Origin: Acidisphaera sp035272265
GTDB lineage: Bacteria > Pseudomonadota > Alphaproteobacteria > Acetobacterales > Acetobacteraceae
DNA length: 8,625 nucleotides
Direction of reading: 5' to 3'
Assembly (NCBI GenBank): GCA_035272265.1
Contig: DATEQV010000509.1
Span: 1-8,625 of the forward strand
In this document: positions 1 to 6,330 of the stretch, one piece after another
How the letters are laid out: every line of letters starts with the position of its first letter
Position numbering within the stretch: position 1 is the stretch's first letter
Program-made: the position numbers and the translations under genes
The notes under the pieces: generated by a model
What the model was told of the DNA's origin: nothing
The model's input: only the letters and a program-made list of their open reading frames with translations
Database searches by the model: none

Positions 1-2
1 TG

Positions 3-176
3 GTGGTGCGGCGGCGCGATACGGCGGCCCCGACGGTGCTCGCCTGCACGCTGCTCGCGTACGACGAGCGGTTCGAACTCGGCCGCACGCTGGCCGAGGC
101 GTCAGGCGCGGTGGCGCTCAACCACCCGCATTGCGCCCGCTTCTGCGTGCTCGGCGGTGCCGCCTGCTCGCGATAG
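3..176 (+). CDS. 3' end of an unidentified gene (partial)
   Basis: The reading frame is open from the window edge and ends at a TAG (174-176). It encodes the last 57 residues of a protein, finishing in GGAACSR. This frame is favoured over the other two because almost every codon ends in G or C, the pattern of the confident genes here. The tail has three cysteines and an NHPHC stretch but no motif I can assign to a family. It converges on the GT4 glycosyltransferase gene with only 9 bases between the two stop codons, so no room is left for a separate terminator. It may belong to the same glycosylation neighbourhood, but nothing in the visible tail shows that. The start and most of the protein lie outside the window. 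Confidence 0.6.
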   Translation: MVRRRDTAAPTVLACTLLAYDERFELGRTLAEASGAVALNHPHCARFCVLGGAACSR

Positions 177-185
177 CGTCTGGCA

Positions 186-1397
186 TCAGGCCGCGACCTT
201 CACCGCCGCCGCGCCCTCCAGCGCGAGCCGAACGATCTGCTCCGCCGCGCGCGTCCAGTGGCAGCGGGCCAGCACGTCCTTGCGCGCGGCCGCGGCGGCG
301 GTGCGGTCAGGTCGCCAGCCGCAGGCGATCGCCGTCATCGCGGCAATCAGCGCGTCGACATCCGGCTCGATGAACGCCCCGACCAGTCCCTTGCCGTCGT
401 CTTTCGGGCTGAACCGGCCCGGAATGCGCATCGACAGCCGGTCGTCGCAGAAGTCGTCGGTCGCCCCGCCGGCCGTCACGATCGTCGGCACCCCGCATGC
501 GATCGCCTCCAGCACCGGCAGGTTGAAACCCTCCGCGCGATAAGGCGACACGTACGCATCGGCGCAGGCCAGCAGCCGGGCCAGCTGCTCCGGGGTCAGG
601 TTGAGGGGCACCGTCGTGATCCCGGACACCACGCGCTCGTCGACCAGCGCCGGACACGTCGCACCCAGCGTCCGGATCGTGTCCGCCACAGCCAGGCCGT
701 AAAGGCCACTCTGGTCCTTGCACAACAGCCGCACGCGGTGGCCACGCAGCCGCAGCACCGCGAACGCGCGCAGCAGCGTGTCGATCCCCTTGTCCCACAG
801 CGGCGCGCCGACATTGATGAAGACGGTCTCGTCCTCGGCAATGCCGATCGCCGCGCGGACCGCCGGCCTTACCGCCGCGTCGAGCGGGGTGAAGGTCTGC
901 GTGTCGACGCCGTGCGGCACCACATGCACGCGCTCGGCCGGAAATCCAAAGGCGACGATGCGGTCCCGTGTCCAGGCCGACGGCGTGACGATCGCGTTGT
1001 CGCCTTGCGTCCAGTAGCCGCGCTCGACGCCGTCGGCGGCAAGGTTCAGCGGCGACAGACCGACCTCGGTAACCATGAAGGTCAGGGTACGCTTGCCCGC
1101 CCACGCGCTGCCGGCACCGGCGCGGAACGGCGAGGAGATGCGATAGACTCCGTCGACGCGATCGAGCCCCACGCGCGGCTCGCGCAGGCTCAGCAGCCAG
1201 GTCCGATCGGCCGCCGGAAACCCGGCATCGTGATCCTTCGCGTTCCAGTGCGCCATCGCGAACGGCAGGTCACGGTGGAACAGCTCGATCCCCGGCATCC
1301 CCCGCATCGCCAGGAGCTGGTGCTGGTTGGTCAGCGCGAACGAGTGGTTGATGCCGCGCCAGCCCTCGACCAGCAGCCCGCGCCGTTCGGATTGCAT
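186..1397 (-). CDS. GT4-family glycosyltransferase (GT-B fold)
   Basis: A 403-residue protein resembling family 4 retaining glycosyltransferases, cytoplasmic enzymes that move a sugar from a nucleotide-sugar donor to an acceptor. The N-terminal half opens with GLLVEGWRGINHSFALTNQ, like the first strand and loop of a GT-B domain. PHGVD (161-165) lies at the inter-domain region. FINVG...WDKGIDTLLRAF (193-212) begins the C-terminal donor-binding Rossmann domain. EGFNLPVLE (289-297) is the E-x7-E donor-site motif, followed by ACGVPTIVT. There is no signal peptide or membrane segment. I chose the ATG at 1397 because AAGGAG (plus strand 1403-1408) lies 5 nt upstream. The frame stays open to 1643, but the added residues look nothing like a GT4 N-terminus. 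The gene is divergent from the octad repeat protein, which it may help glycosylate (inference). Donor and acceptor cannot be read from sequence. Confidence 0.9.
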   Translation of the reverse strand: MQSERRGLLVEGWRGINHSFALTNQHQLLAMRGMPGIELFHRDLPFAMAHWNAKDHDAGFPAADRTWLLSLREPRVGLDRVDGVYRISSPFRAGAGSAWAGKRTLTFMVTEVGLSPLNLAADGVERGYWTQGDNAIVTPSAWTRDRIVAFGFPAERVHVVPHGVDTQTFTPLDAAVRPAVRAAIGIAEDETVFINVGAPLWDKGIDTLLRAFAVLRLRGHRVRLLCKDQSGLYGLAVADTIRTLGATCPALVDERVVSGITTVPLNLTPEQLARLLACADAYVSPYRAEGFNLPVLEAIACGVPTIVTAGGATDDFCDDRLSMRIPGRFSPKDDGKGLVGAFIEPDVDALIAAMTAIACGWRPDRTAAAAARKDVLARCHWTRAAEQIVRLALEGAAAVKVAA

Positions 1398-1673
1398 CTG
1401 CGCTCCTTCCAGTTGCGCCCCGTTGCCGTGCCGGGTGGCCGCGCCCCACATCACGCCGCCAACAGTTGCGGCTGGCGTCCGGACGCAGCACGCCGGTCGC
1501 TGCAACGACAGGGCAGCCTGCGCACGCAGGTATGAACGGACGCTGAGCACATCGCGTCCGGCGGCGCGCGCCTGCGTGAGCGCGGTTCGCACCTTTTTAA
1601 CCCGCGGCTGCGACCCTCCGGCCCGTCCCAAAAACGGCGACACGTCTACCCGTCTGCCTAGGGAGCCGCCGCC
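1398..1673. other. Divergent intergenic region
   Basis: These 276 bases separate the start codons of the minus-strand GT4 gene and the plus-strand octad repeat gene, so promoters for both should lie here. I see no good -35/-10 pair on either strand. The only clear A/T-rich patch is CCTTTTTAACC around 1592-1602, which could contribute to a -10 element on either strand. A perfect 12-bp palindrome lies at 1475-1486 (listed separately). The GT4 ribosome binding site sits at the left edge (1403-1408), and a GGGAG for the repeat gene lies near the right edge (1661-1665). The GT4 frame remains open through most of the region, but that is ordinary at this GC content. Confidence 0.6.
1475..1486. promoter_or_regulatory. 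12-bp perfect palindrome, possible operator
   Basis: GCGTCCGGACGC reads the same on both strands. With one bulged base (G1474) the symmetry extends outward to GCT at 1471-1473 and AGC at 1487-1489. It lies about 80 bp upstream of the GT4 start codon and about 190 bp upstream of the repeat gene start. It could bind a dimeric regulator, but GC-rich DNA makes chance palindromes of this length less surprising, and no regulator is identified. Confidence 0.2.
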
Positions 1674-3374
1674 GTGACGACAACCAGCTTCTCCTCCGCC
1701 GAAATCGCCGCGATGTCGACAGCCACGATCGCTGGCCTGTCGAGCGACATCATCTCCGGCTTCACGACGGCGCAGGCGCCAGGACTCACCTCGGCTGACC
1801 TGAACTCGATCAGCTCCGGCCTGCTACAGGCGATCACGACCGCCGACATTCAGGTGCTGACGACAGCTACGCTGAACGGCCTGACGGCCGCGACGGCGGC
1901 AGAGCTGACGACCGGGCAGGCGGCCGCGCTGACGTCCAAGCAGGTTGCTGTGATGGCCACCGATGCGATCGGTGCCATCGCCGACTCGCTGTCCAGCGGC
2001 GCCATCCCCGGCCTGACCACCAGCCAGGTCAACGGCCTCGGCACCGCCCAGGTCAACGCGCTGGGCAGCAACGTCAACGACCGGACCAGCATCGGCGCGA
2101 TCTCCACCGCCGCCGTCACCGGCCTCACCTCCACCGAGATCGGCGACCTCGGCACCGCCTCGGTGCAGGCGCTCACCTCCGGCCAGATCAAGGCGCTGGG
2201 CAGCGCCCAGATCGCCGGCCTGAATTCCACCACCGACGGCGCCGCGCTCACCTCCACCCAGACCGCCGTGCTCGGCTCCGCCCAGCTCAACGTCATGACC
2301 ACCGCGCTCGGCGCCATCGGATCGGCCCAGTTCCAGGCCATCGGCACCGCCGCCATCGCCGGCATGACCACCGCCGCGCTCAACGCCCTCGGCACCGCGC
2401 AGGCCAGCGCGCTCACCAGCGCCCAGCTGCACGGCCTCAGCTCGGCCCAGGTCGCCGGCCTCGGCGACGCCAACATCGCCGTCATCCCGACCAGCGTGCT
2501 CGCCACCCTCAGCTCCGGCCAGCTCGCCAGCCTCGACGCCGCCGGCGTGACCGAGGTCCTCGCCTCGCTCTCCTCCAGCGCCATCCCCGGCCTGACCACC
2601 AGCCAGGTCAACGGCCTCGGCACTGCCCAGGTCGCCGGCCTGAGCTCCACCCAGACCGCCGCCCTGACCTCCGCCCAGGTCACCGCGCTGGGCGCCAACG
2701 TCAACGACCTGACCAGCATCGGCGCGATCTCCACCGCCGATATTGCCAGCCTCTCCTCGGCCGAAGTCGGCGCCCTCAACACCACCTCGGTGCAGGCGCT
2801 CACCTCCGGCCAGGTCAAGGCGCTCGGCACCGCGGGCATCAGCTCGATGATGGCGGCCGGCACGGCGGATATCGGCGCACTGACGACCCAGCAGCTGTCG
2901 GCCCTGACCTCCGCTCAGGTAGGCGCGATGGGCTCGGCGGGTCTGGGAGCGATCAGCACCGCCTACCTGGAGTCGCTGACAACCATCGCGGTGACCGGCC
3001 TGACGACCGGCCAGGTCGCCTCGCTGAGCAGCAACCAGGCGCTCGGACTGCAGCCGATGCAGTTCCAGGCTCTGCCGACGTCGGACTGGGGAGCGCTCAC
3101 CTCGGTCGCCGCCCCGGGCCTGACCAGCGCCGACCTCGCCGTCATCCCGACGGGTGGCATGCTGGCCCTGTCGACCGCCGCGATCAGCGCCCTGCAGTCG
3201 GCGGAAATCGCCGCCCTGCCCACGGCGGACATCGCGGCCATGGCCACCAGCCAAATATACGGGCTGACGACCGGGCAGCTGTCCTCGATGACCGGCGCGC
3301 AGGCCGGCGCCTTCGACGCCGCCCAAATCGGGGCGATGAGCAGCGGCCAGCAGATCGCCCTGTTCCAGGCCTAA
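1674..3374 (+). CDS. Ser/Thr-rich octapeptide-repeat protein, function unknown
   Basis: A 566-residue protein made almost wholly of an 8-residue unit with consensus [ST]-[ST]-x-[QE]-[VIL]-x-x-[LIM], e.g. TSAQVTAL, SSAEIAAM, TTGQVASL. Each unit looks like a helix N-cap (S/T, with Q/E three residues on) followed by a short amphipathic turn, so a compact solenoid is plausible (inference). Composition is extreme: no Cys, one Trp (W472), one Arg (R137), three Lys (K89, K173, K382), and Ser/Thr throughout; it must be acidic. There is no Sec signal, membrane segment or RTX GGxGxD motif. Similar LTxxQIxAL repeats occur in large bacterial surface or secreted proteins, but I cannot name a function. The GTG start is supported by GGGAG (1661-1665) 8 nt upstream. 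A GT41 enzyme lies just downstream and a GT4 enzyme divergently upstream, so it is a candidate glycosylation substrate (inference). Residues 106-178 and 299-387 are a duplication. Confidence 0.85.
   Translation: MTTTSFSSAEIAAMSTATIAGLSSDIISGFTTAQAPGLTSADLNSISSGLLQAITTADIQVLTTATLNGLTAATAAELTTGQAAALTSKQVAVMATDAIGAIADSLSSGAIPGLTTSQVNGLGTAQVNALGSNVNDRTSIGAISTAAVTGLTSTEIGDLGTASVQALTSGQIKALGSAQIAGLNSTTDGAALTSTQTAVLGSAQLNVMTTALGAIGSAQFQAIGTAAIAGMTTAALNALGTAQASALTSAQLHGLSSAQVAGLGDANIAVIPTSVLATLSSGQLASLDAAGVTEVLASLSSSAIPGLTTSQVNGLGTAQVAGLSSTQTAALTSAQVTALGANVNDLTSIGAISTADIASLSSAEVGALNTTSVQALTSGQVKALGTAGISSMMAAGTADIGALTTQQLSALTSAQVGAMGSAGLGAISTAYLESLTTIAVTGLTTGQVASLSSNQALGLQPMQFQALPTSDWGALTSVAAPGLTSADLAVIPTGGMLALSTAAISALQSAEIAALPTADIAAMATSQIYGLTTGQLSSMTGAQAGAFDAAQIGAMSSGQQIALFQA
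1989..2207 (+). repeat. Long internal direct repeat, copy A
   Basis: Residues 106-178 of the octad protein. It matches copy B at a constant offset of 579 nt in its first part, including 44 identical bases (2001-2044 versus 2580-2623). After about residue 127 the offset becomes 627 nt. Landmarks shared with copy B are AIPGLTTSQVNGLGTAQV, NVND-x-TSIGAISTA, and SVQALTSGQ-x-KALG. Confidence 0.85.
2568..2834 (+). repeat. Long internal direct repeat, copy B
   Basis: Residues 299-387. It carries the same landmarks as copy A but has 48 extra bases (16 residues, roughly AGLSSTQTAALTSAQV) between the GLGTAQV and NVND landmarks. That is exactly two octads, so whole repeat units were gained or lost in frame. 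Confidence 0.85.
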
Positions 3375-3386
3375 CTACAACAGGGC

Positions 3387-3416
3387 CCTGACCACGGGGC
3401 GCCTGACCACGGGGCG
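3387..3416 (+). repeat. Two tandem 15-bp repeats downstream of the octad gene
   Basis: CCTGACCACGGGGCG occurs twice back to back (3387-3401 and 3402-3416), and a partial third copy, CCTGACC, starts at 3417. Each copy contributes a GGGCGCCTGACC segment that can pair with the right arm of the following hairpin, so slipped pairings are possible. Confidence 0.85.
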
Positions 3417-3445
3417 CCTGACCGAGCACCATCGGTCAGGCGCCC
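3412..3445 (+). terminator. Perfect 14-bp hairpin, probable terminator of the octad gene
   Basis: GGGCGCCTGACCGA (3412-3425), loop GCACCA, then the exact reverse complement (3432-3445). It lies 37 bases after the octad gene stop codon and 55 bases before the GT41 start. There is no T-run after it on either strand, so it is not a textbook intrinsic terminator. In high-GC bacteria such stems may still terminate, attenuate read-through or protect the transcript end. If read-through occurs, the octad protein and the GT41 enzyme share a transcript at unequal levels. Confidence 0.6.
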
Positions 3446-3500
3446 GCCTCCCGCCCGCGCCGTTTACGCGATCTGAACGACCGCGCCTGAAGATCACGTC

Positions 3501-5315
3501 ATGGACGCTGCATTGCCCCAGGCCGAGCGCCTGTACGACGAGCCGCGGGACGCCTCGCCGCTCGGACCGGACCGTTCCCTCATCGCCCTGCTCAACGCCA
3601 TCGCCGGCGCCCAGCCCGCCTTCAGCCCAGCCCAGGTCGTCGCCCTGTATCTCGACTGGCCGGCCTCGGGCGGCCGCTACCAGCCGGAGGCGTTCGCCGC
3701 CTGGTTCAACATCGGTGCGACTTATGTCAGCGTCGGCGGACATGCCTCGGCGGTGCTCGCCTTCGAGCAGGCGCTGAAGCTCAAGCCCGATCTGCATGCC
3801 GCGCGCCTCAATCTCGGCATCGCGCAGGAAGGTGCGGGCGAGCCGCAGAGGGCGATCGCCACCTGGGCCGCCGGCGTGCAGCCGGACAAGGAGCGCACAG
3901 CGCTGCTCAACCAGCAGGGCCGACTGCTGGAGACGAACGGCCAGCTCGATGAGGCCGAGGCGACGTTGCGCCGCTCGCTCGGCACCGAGCGGCTGCAGCC
4001 CGACGTCATCCAGCACTGGGTGCATCTGCGCCAGAAGATGTGCCGCTGGCCGATCCTCGACCCGCGCATGGGGCTGAGCGAGGCCGAAGTGATGGAATAT
4101 TGCGGCCCGCTGGCGATGCTGGCGCTGACCGACGACGTCGACCAGCAGCGCCGCACGGCAGCAAGCTGGATCGCGCGCAAGACCGCGCCGACCGGCGTCT
4201 CGCTTGCGCCGGCCGAGGGCTACGGCCACGAGCGTCTGCGGATCGGCTATCTGTCGTCGGATTTCTGCAGCCACGCGATGAGCTACCTGGTCGCCGAGCT
4301 GTTCGAACGCCACGACCGCACGCGGTTCGAGCTGTTCGCCTACTGCGCCAGTCCCGATGACGGCACGGCGATCCGCCAGCGCGTGCTGTCGGCGTTCGAT
4401 CATCTGCGGCTGATCGGCGCGCTGAGCGACGAGCAGGCGGCCCGCCTGATCCGCGAGGACGAGATCGACATCCTGATCGACCTGAACGGGCTGACCGCGG
4501 GAAGCCGCACCGCGATCCTGCGCTGGCGGCCCGCACCGAAGCAGGCGACGTATCTCGCCTTCGTGGGTCCGGTCCCGCTGCCGGAGCTCGACGCGCTGAT
4601 CTGCGACGCGTTCGTCGTGCCGTGGAACGAGGCGGCCAGCTACGGCGTGCCGCCGCTTTACGTCGATGGCCTGTTCCAGGCGAACGAGAGCCGGCGCGAC
4701 ATTGCATCCGGCGTCACGCGTGCCGCCGCGGGACTGCCCGATGGGCGGTTCGTGTTCGCCTGCTTCTCCCGGCACTACAAGATCACGCCGACCATGTTCG
4801 CCGCCTGGATGTCGATCCTGCAGCAGGCACCGGACAGCGTCCTGTGGCTCACGCACGACAATCCCTGGTCCACCCAGGCGCTGCGCGAGGCGGCGCAGGC
4901 CGCCGGCGTCGATGCCGACCGGCTGATCTTCGCGCCGCGTTGCGCGCCCGACCTTTACATGGCGCGGCTCGGGCTGGCCGATCTGTTCCTCGACACGTTT
5001 CCCTACAACGCGGGGACGGTTGCGAGCGATGCGGTGCGCATGCGGCTGCCGATCGTCACGCTGCCGGGCCGCTCGTTCGCCTCGCGGATGGCGGCACGGG
5101 TGCTGGACGCCTACGGCGTGCGCGGCGGCATCGCGAAAAGCCTGGACGACTACGTCGCCAAGGCCGTCCGGTTCGCCACCGACCCTGCCGCGTTCAAGAA
5201 GCACCGCGCGTCGTTCACCGACAAGCGCTGGGCCGGCACGATCGGCGATGCGGAACGCTTCACGCGGCGGTTCGAGGACGCGCTGCTGCGGCTGAACGGC
5301 GTCAGCCCGGCCTGA
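3501..5315 (+). CDS. TPR/GT41 O-GlcNAc transferase-like protein (SPINDLY family)
   Basis: A 604-residue soluble protein. Residues about 63-160 form TPR-like helix pairs (e.g. AWFNIGATYVSVGGHASAVL, then ALKLKPDLHAARLNLG), which in this family bind acceptor proteins. From about 246 comes the GT41 catalytic region: LRIGYLSSDFCSHAMSYL, with H258 at the position of the conserved active-site His; FVFACFSRHYKITP (417-430), with K427 matching the conserved donor-contacting Lys; and DLFLDTFPYNAGTVASD followed by RLPIVTLPGRSFASRMA (about 494-531). Family members transfer GlcNAc or other sugars to Ser/Thr of proteins. Two oddities: the usual GYPGTTG loop reads AFVGPVP (353-359), and the NGHTT-like motif has Gly (G505) instead of His. 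This may be a subfamily trait altering specificity. The ATG at 3501 has only a weak GAAG upstream. The gene follows the octad repeat protein, a plausible substrate. Confidence 0.9.
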   Translation: MDAALPQAERLYDEPRDASPLGPDRSLIALLNAIAGAQPAFSPAQVVALYLDWPASGGRYQPEAFAAWFNIGATYVSVGGHASAVLAFEQALKLKPDLHAARLNLGIAQEGAGEPQRAIATWAAGVQPDKERTALLNQQGRLLETNGQLDEAEATLRRSLGTERLQPDVIQHWVHLRQKMCRWPILDPRMGLSEAEVMEYCGPLAMLALTDDVDQQRRTAASWIARKTAPTGVSLAPAEGYGHERLRIGYLSSDFCSHAMSYLVAELFERHDRTRFELFAYCASPDDGTAIRQRVLSAFDHLRLIGALSDEQAARLIREDEIDILIDLNGLTAGSRTAILRWRPAPKQATYLAFVGPVPLPELDALICDAFVVPWNEAASYGVPPLYVDGLFQANESRRDIASGVTRAAAGLPDGRFVFACFSRHYKITPTMFAAWMSILQQAPDSVLWLTHDNPWSTQALREAAQAAGVDADRLIFAPRCAPDLYMARLGLADLFLDTFPYNAGTVASDAVRMRLPIVTLPGRSFASRMAARVLDAYGVRGGIAKSLDDYVAKAVRFATDPAAFKKHRASFTDKRWAGTIGDAERFTRRFEDALLRLNGVSPA

Positions 5316-5383
5316 CCTCGAGCTTGTCGTAGCCACGCGGCACGAGGCTGGACAACCGCGCCGCGGCGTCCAACACGGACGCC

Positions 5384-6253
5384 ATGTCAGCATCGTCGGC
5401 CCTGGCCCCGATTCTGGGGCACCTCAGGGCGGAGCCGTCGCGCACCTGGTCGCTCATCATCACGCTGTACGGCGATGCCGTGGTGCCGCGCGGCGGACGG
5501 CTGTGGCTGGGCACGCTGCTGGAGATCTTCGAGGCGCTGGATGTCGGCGGCAACGTGGTGCGCACCGCGATGTCGCGGCTGGCCGCCGACGGCTGGCTGG
5601 AACGGCGGCGGATCGGGCGCAACAGCTACTACCGGCTTGCGGAGAAGGGCCGCGAGACCTTCGCCGACGCGGCACGGCGCATCTACGGCGCGCACGCGCC
5701 TCCCTGGGACGGCGCGTTCCGCGTCGCGGTCCTCCGCACGACCGACCGCGAGTCCGCCCGGGCGGCGCTGGAGTCCGCCGGCTACGCCCCGCTCGCGCCC
5801 GGCGTGCTGGTCGCGGCCGTCTCGCAGGACGGCGCTGCCGTGCCGGCGGACGCGATCACGCTGCGCGCGACCGCCGACCCGGAGGACGCTCGGCGCCTCG
5901 CCGCGCAGGTCTGGCAGACCGCGCGGCTGGAGGACGGCTATCGCCGCTTCGTGGCCGCCTTCACGCCGCTCGGCGACGTGCTGGCCAAGGGCAAGGTGCC
6001 GAGCGGCCTGGAGGCGCTGGTCGCGCGTCTGCTGCTGGTGCACGAGTACCGCCGCCTCGTGCTGCGCGACCCGATGCTGCCGGACGCGCTGCTGCCGCCC
6101 CACTGGTCCGGCCTCGCCGCGCGGGCGTTGTGCGGCGCCCTCTACCCTGCCCTGCTGCCGCAATCCGAACGCTGGCTCGACGAGCACGCGCTGAACGAGG
6201 ACGGCCGGCTGCCGAGCCCGGACCCGTCGATCTATCGACGCTTTCGCGACTGA
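5384..6253 (+). CDS. paaX: PaaX, phenylacetyl-CoA-responsive transcriptional repressor
   Basis: A 289-residue repressor of the phenylacetate catabolic genes; in the known family phenylacetyl-CoA releases it from DNA. Residues about 20-90 are the winged helix-turn-helix: SLIITLYGDAVVPRGGRLWLGTLLEIFEAL, then NVVRTAMSRLAADGWLERRRIGRNSYYRLAEKG. PPWDGAFRVAVL (106-117) starts the effector/dimer region. The family's C-terminal signature appears as LLLVHEYRRLVLRDPMLPDALLPPHWSG (216-243), ending in PSPDPSIYRRF. Length is close to that of E. coli PaaX. The ATG at 5384 fits the family N-terminus, although its ribosome binding site is poor. It lies 68 nt after the GT41 gene and 118 nt before paaA on the same strand, and probably controls the paaA promoter and perhaps itself. 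Confidence 0.95.
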   Translation: MSASSALAPILGHLRAEPSRTWSLIITLYGDAVVPRGGRLWLGTLLEIFEALDVGGNVVRTAMSRLAADGWLERRRIGRNSYYRLAEKGRETFADAARRIYGAHAPPWDGAFRVAVLRTTDRESARAALESAGYAPLAPGVLVAAVSQDGAAVPADAITLRATADPEDARRLAAQVWQTARLEDGYRRFVAAFTPLGDVLAKGKVPSGLEALVARLLLVHEYRRLVLRDPMLPDALLPPHWSGLAARALCGALYPALLPQSERWLDEHALNEDGRLPSPDPSIYRRFRD

Positions 6254-6254
6254 G

Positions 6255-6281
6255 CCCGCGGCCGAAGCGGGTCAGGCCCGC
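6255..6281 (+). terminator. Weak alternative hairpins after paaX
   Basis: Directly after the paaX stop codon three short segments can pair in two exclusive ways: CCCGC (6255-6259) with GCGGG (6267-6271), or that GCGGG with CCCGC (6277-6281). The stems are only 5 bp and no T-run follows, so this is at most a weak terminator separating paaX from the paaA promoter. Confidence 0.2.
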
Positions 6282-6284
6282 GCA

Positions 6285-6330
6285 ATGGTGCGCCGCAACA
6301 TATTACGAAATTCGTTGACTGCCGCACCAT
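6285..6330. promoter_or_regulatory. Nested inverted repeats, candidate PaaX operator
   Basis: An outer inverted repeat, ATGGTGCG (6285-6292) and CGCACCAT (6323-6330), encloses an inner palindrome, ACGAA-A-TTCGT (6305-6315). The two centres nearly coincide (about 6307.5 and 6310). The inner palindrome overlaps the first base of the proposed -35 box and the outer right arm lies in the promoter spacer, so a bound dimer would block RNA polymerase. Known PaaX operators are imperfect palindromes containing a TGATTCG-like half. The match here is only partial, so the assignment rests on position and symmetry. Confidence 0.45.

Larger units (their letters stand above)
1692..3371 (+). repeat. Coding octapeptide (24-bp) repeat array
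   Basis: From residue 7 nearly to the C-terminus the protein is a run of 8-residue units. The first dozen are in perfect register (SSAEIAAM, STATIAGL, SSDIISGF, TTAQAPGL, TSADLNSI, SSGLLQAI, TTADIQVL, TTATLNGL...). Later units are interrupted by a few non-octad linkers such as the NVND segments (133-136 and 342-345). At DNA level most units have diverged except inside the large duplication. Confidence 0.85.

Noticed and set aside
258..1535. Long + strand open frame opposite the GT4 gene
   Set aside because: Arg/His/Gln-rich, low-complexity translation typical of an antisense shadow; the minus-strand frame has clear GT4 motifs.
1398..1643. In-frame extension of the GT4 gene adding 82 residues at the N-terminus
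   Set aside because: A strong AAGGAG precedes the ATG at 1397, the family N-terminus begins there, and the extension shows no GT-like sequence. Stop-free stretches are expected at this GC content.
1824..3326. Long minus-strand open frames opposite the octad gene
   Set aside because: Gly/Ala/Arg-rich translation that merely mirrors the octad repeats; the plus frame has a ribosome binding site and a coherent repeat consensus.
1674..3374. Repeats considered as a CRISPR array or noncoding satellite
   Set aside because: The units are contiguous 24-bp codon-phased repeats, with no unique spacers between identical repeats, and they keep one open frame.
5359..5368. CGCCGCGGCG palindrome upstream of paaX
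   Set aside because: Pure G/C palindromes of 10 bp are common by chance in this DNA, and no promoter elements accompany it.
5302..5385. 27-residue minus-strand ORF between the GT41 and paaX genes
   Set aside because: It begins inside the paaX start codon region, has no ribosome binding site I can defend, and could easily arise by chance; at most the remnant of a lost gene.
3375..5393. 672-codon minus-strand open frame opposite the GT41 gene
   Set aside because: Its translation has no recognisable domain, and it overlaps a convincing GT41 gene end to end.
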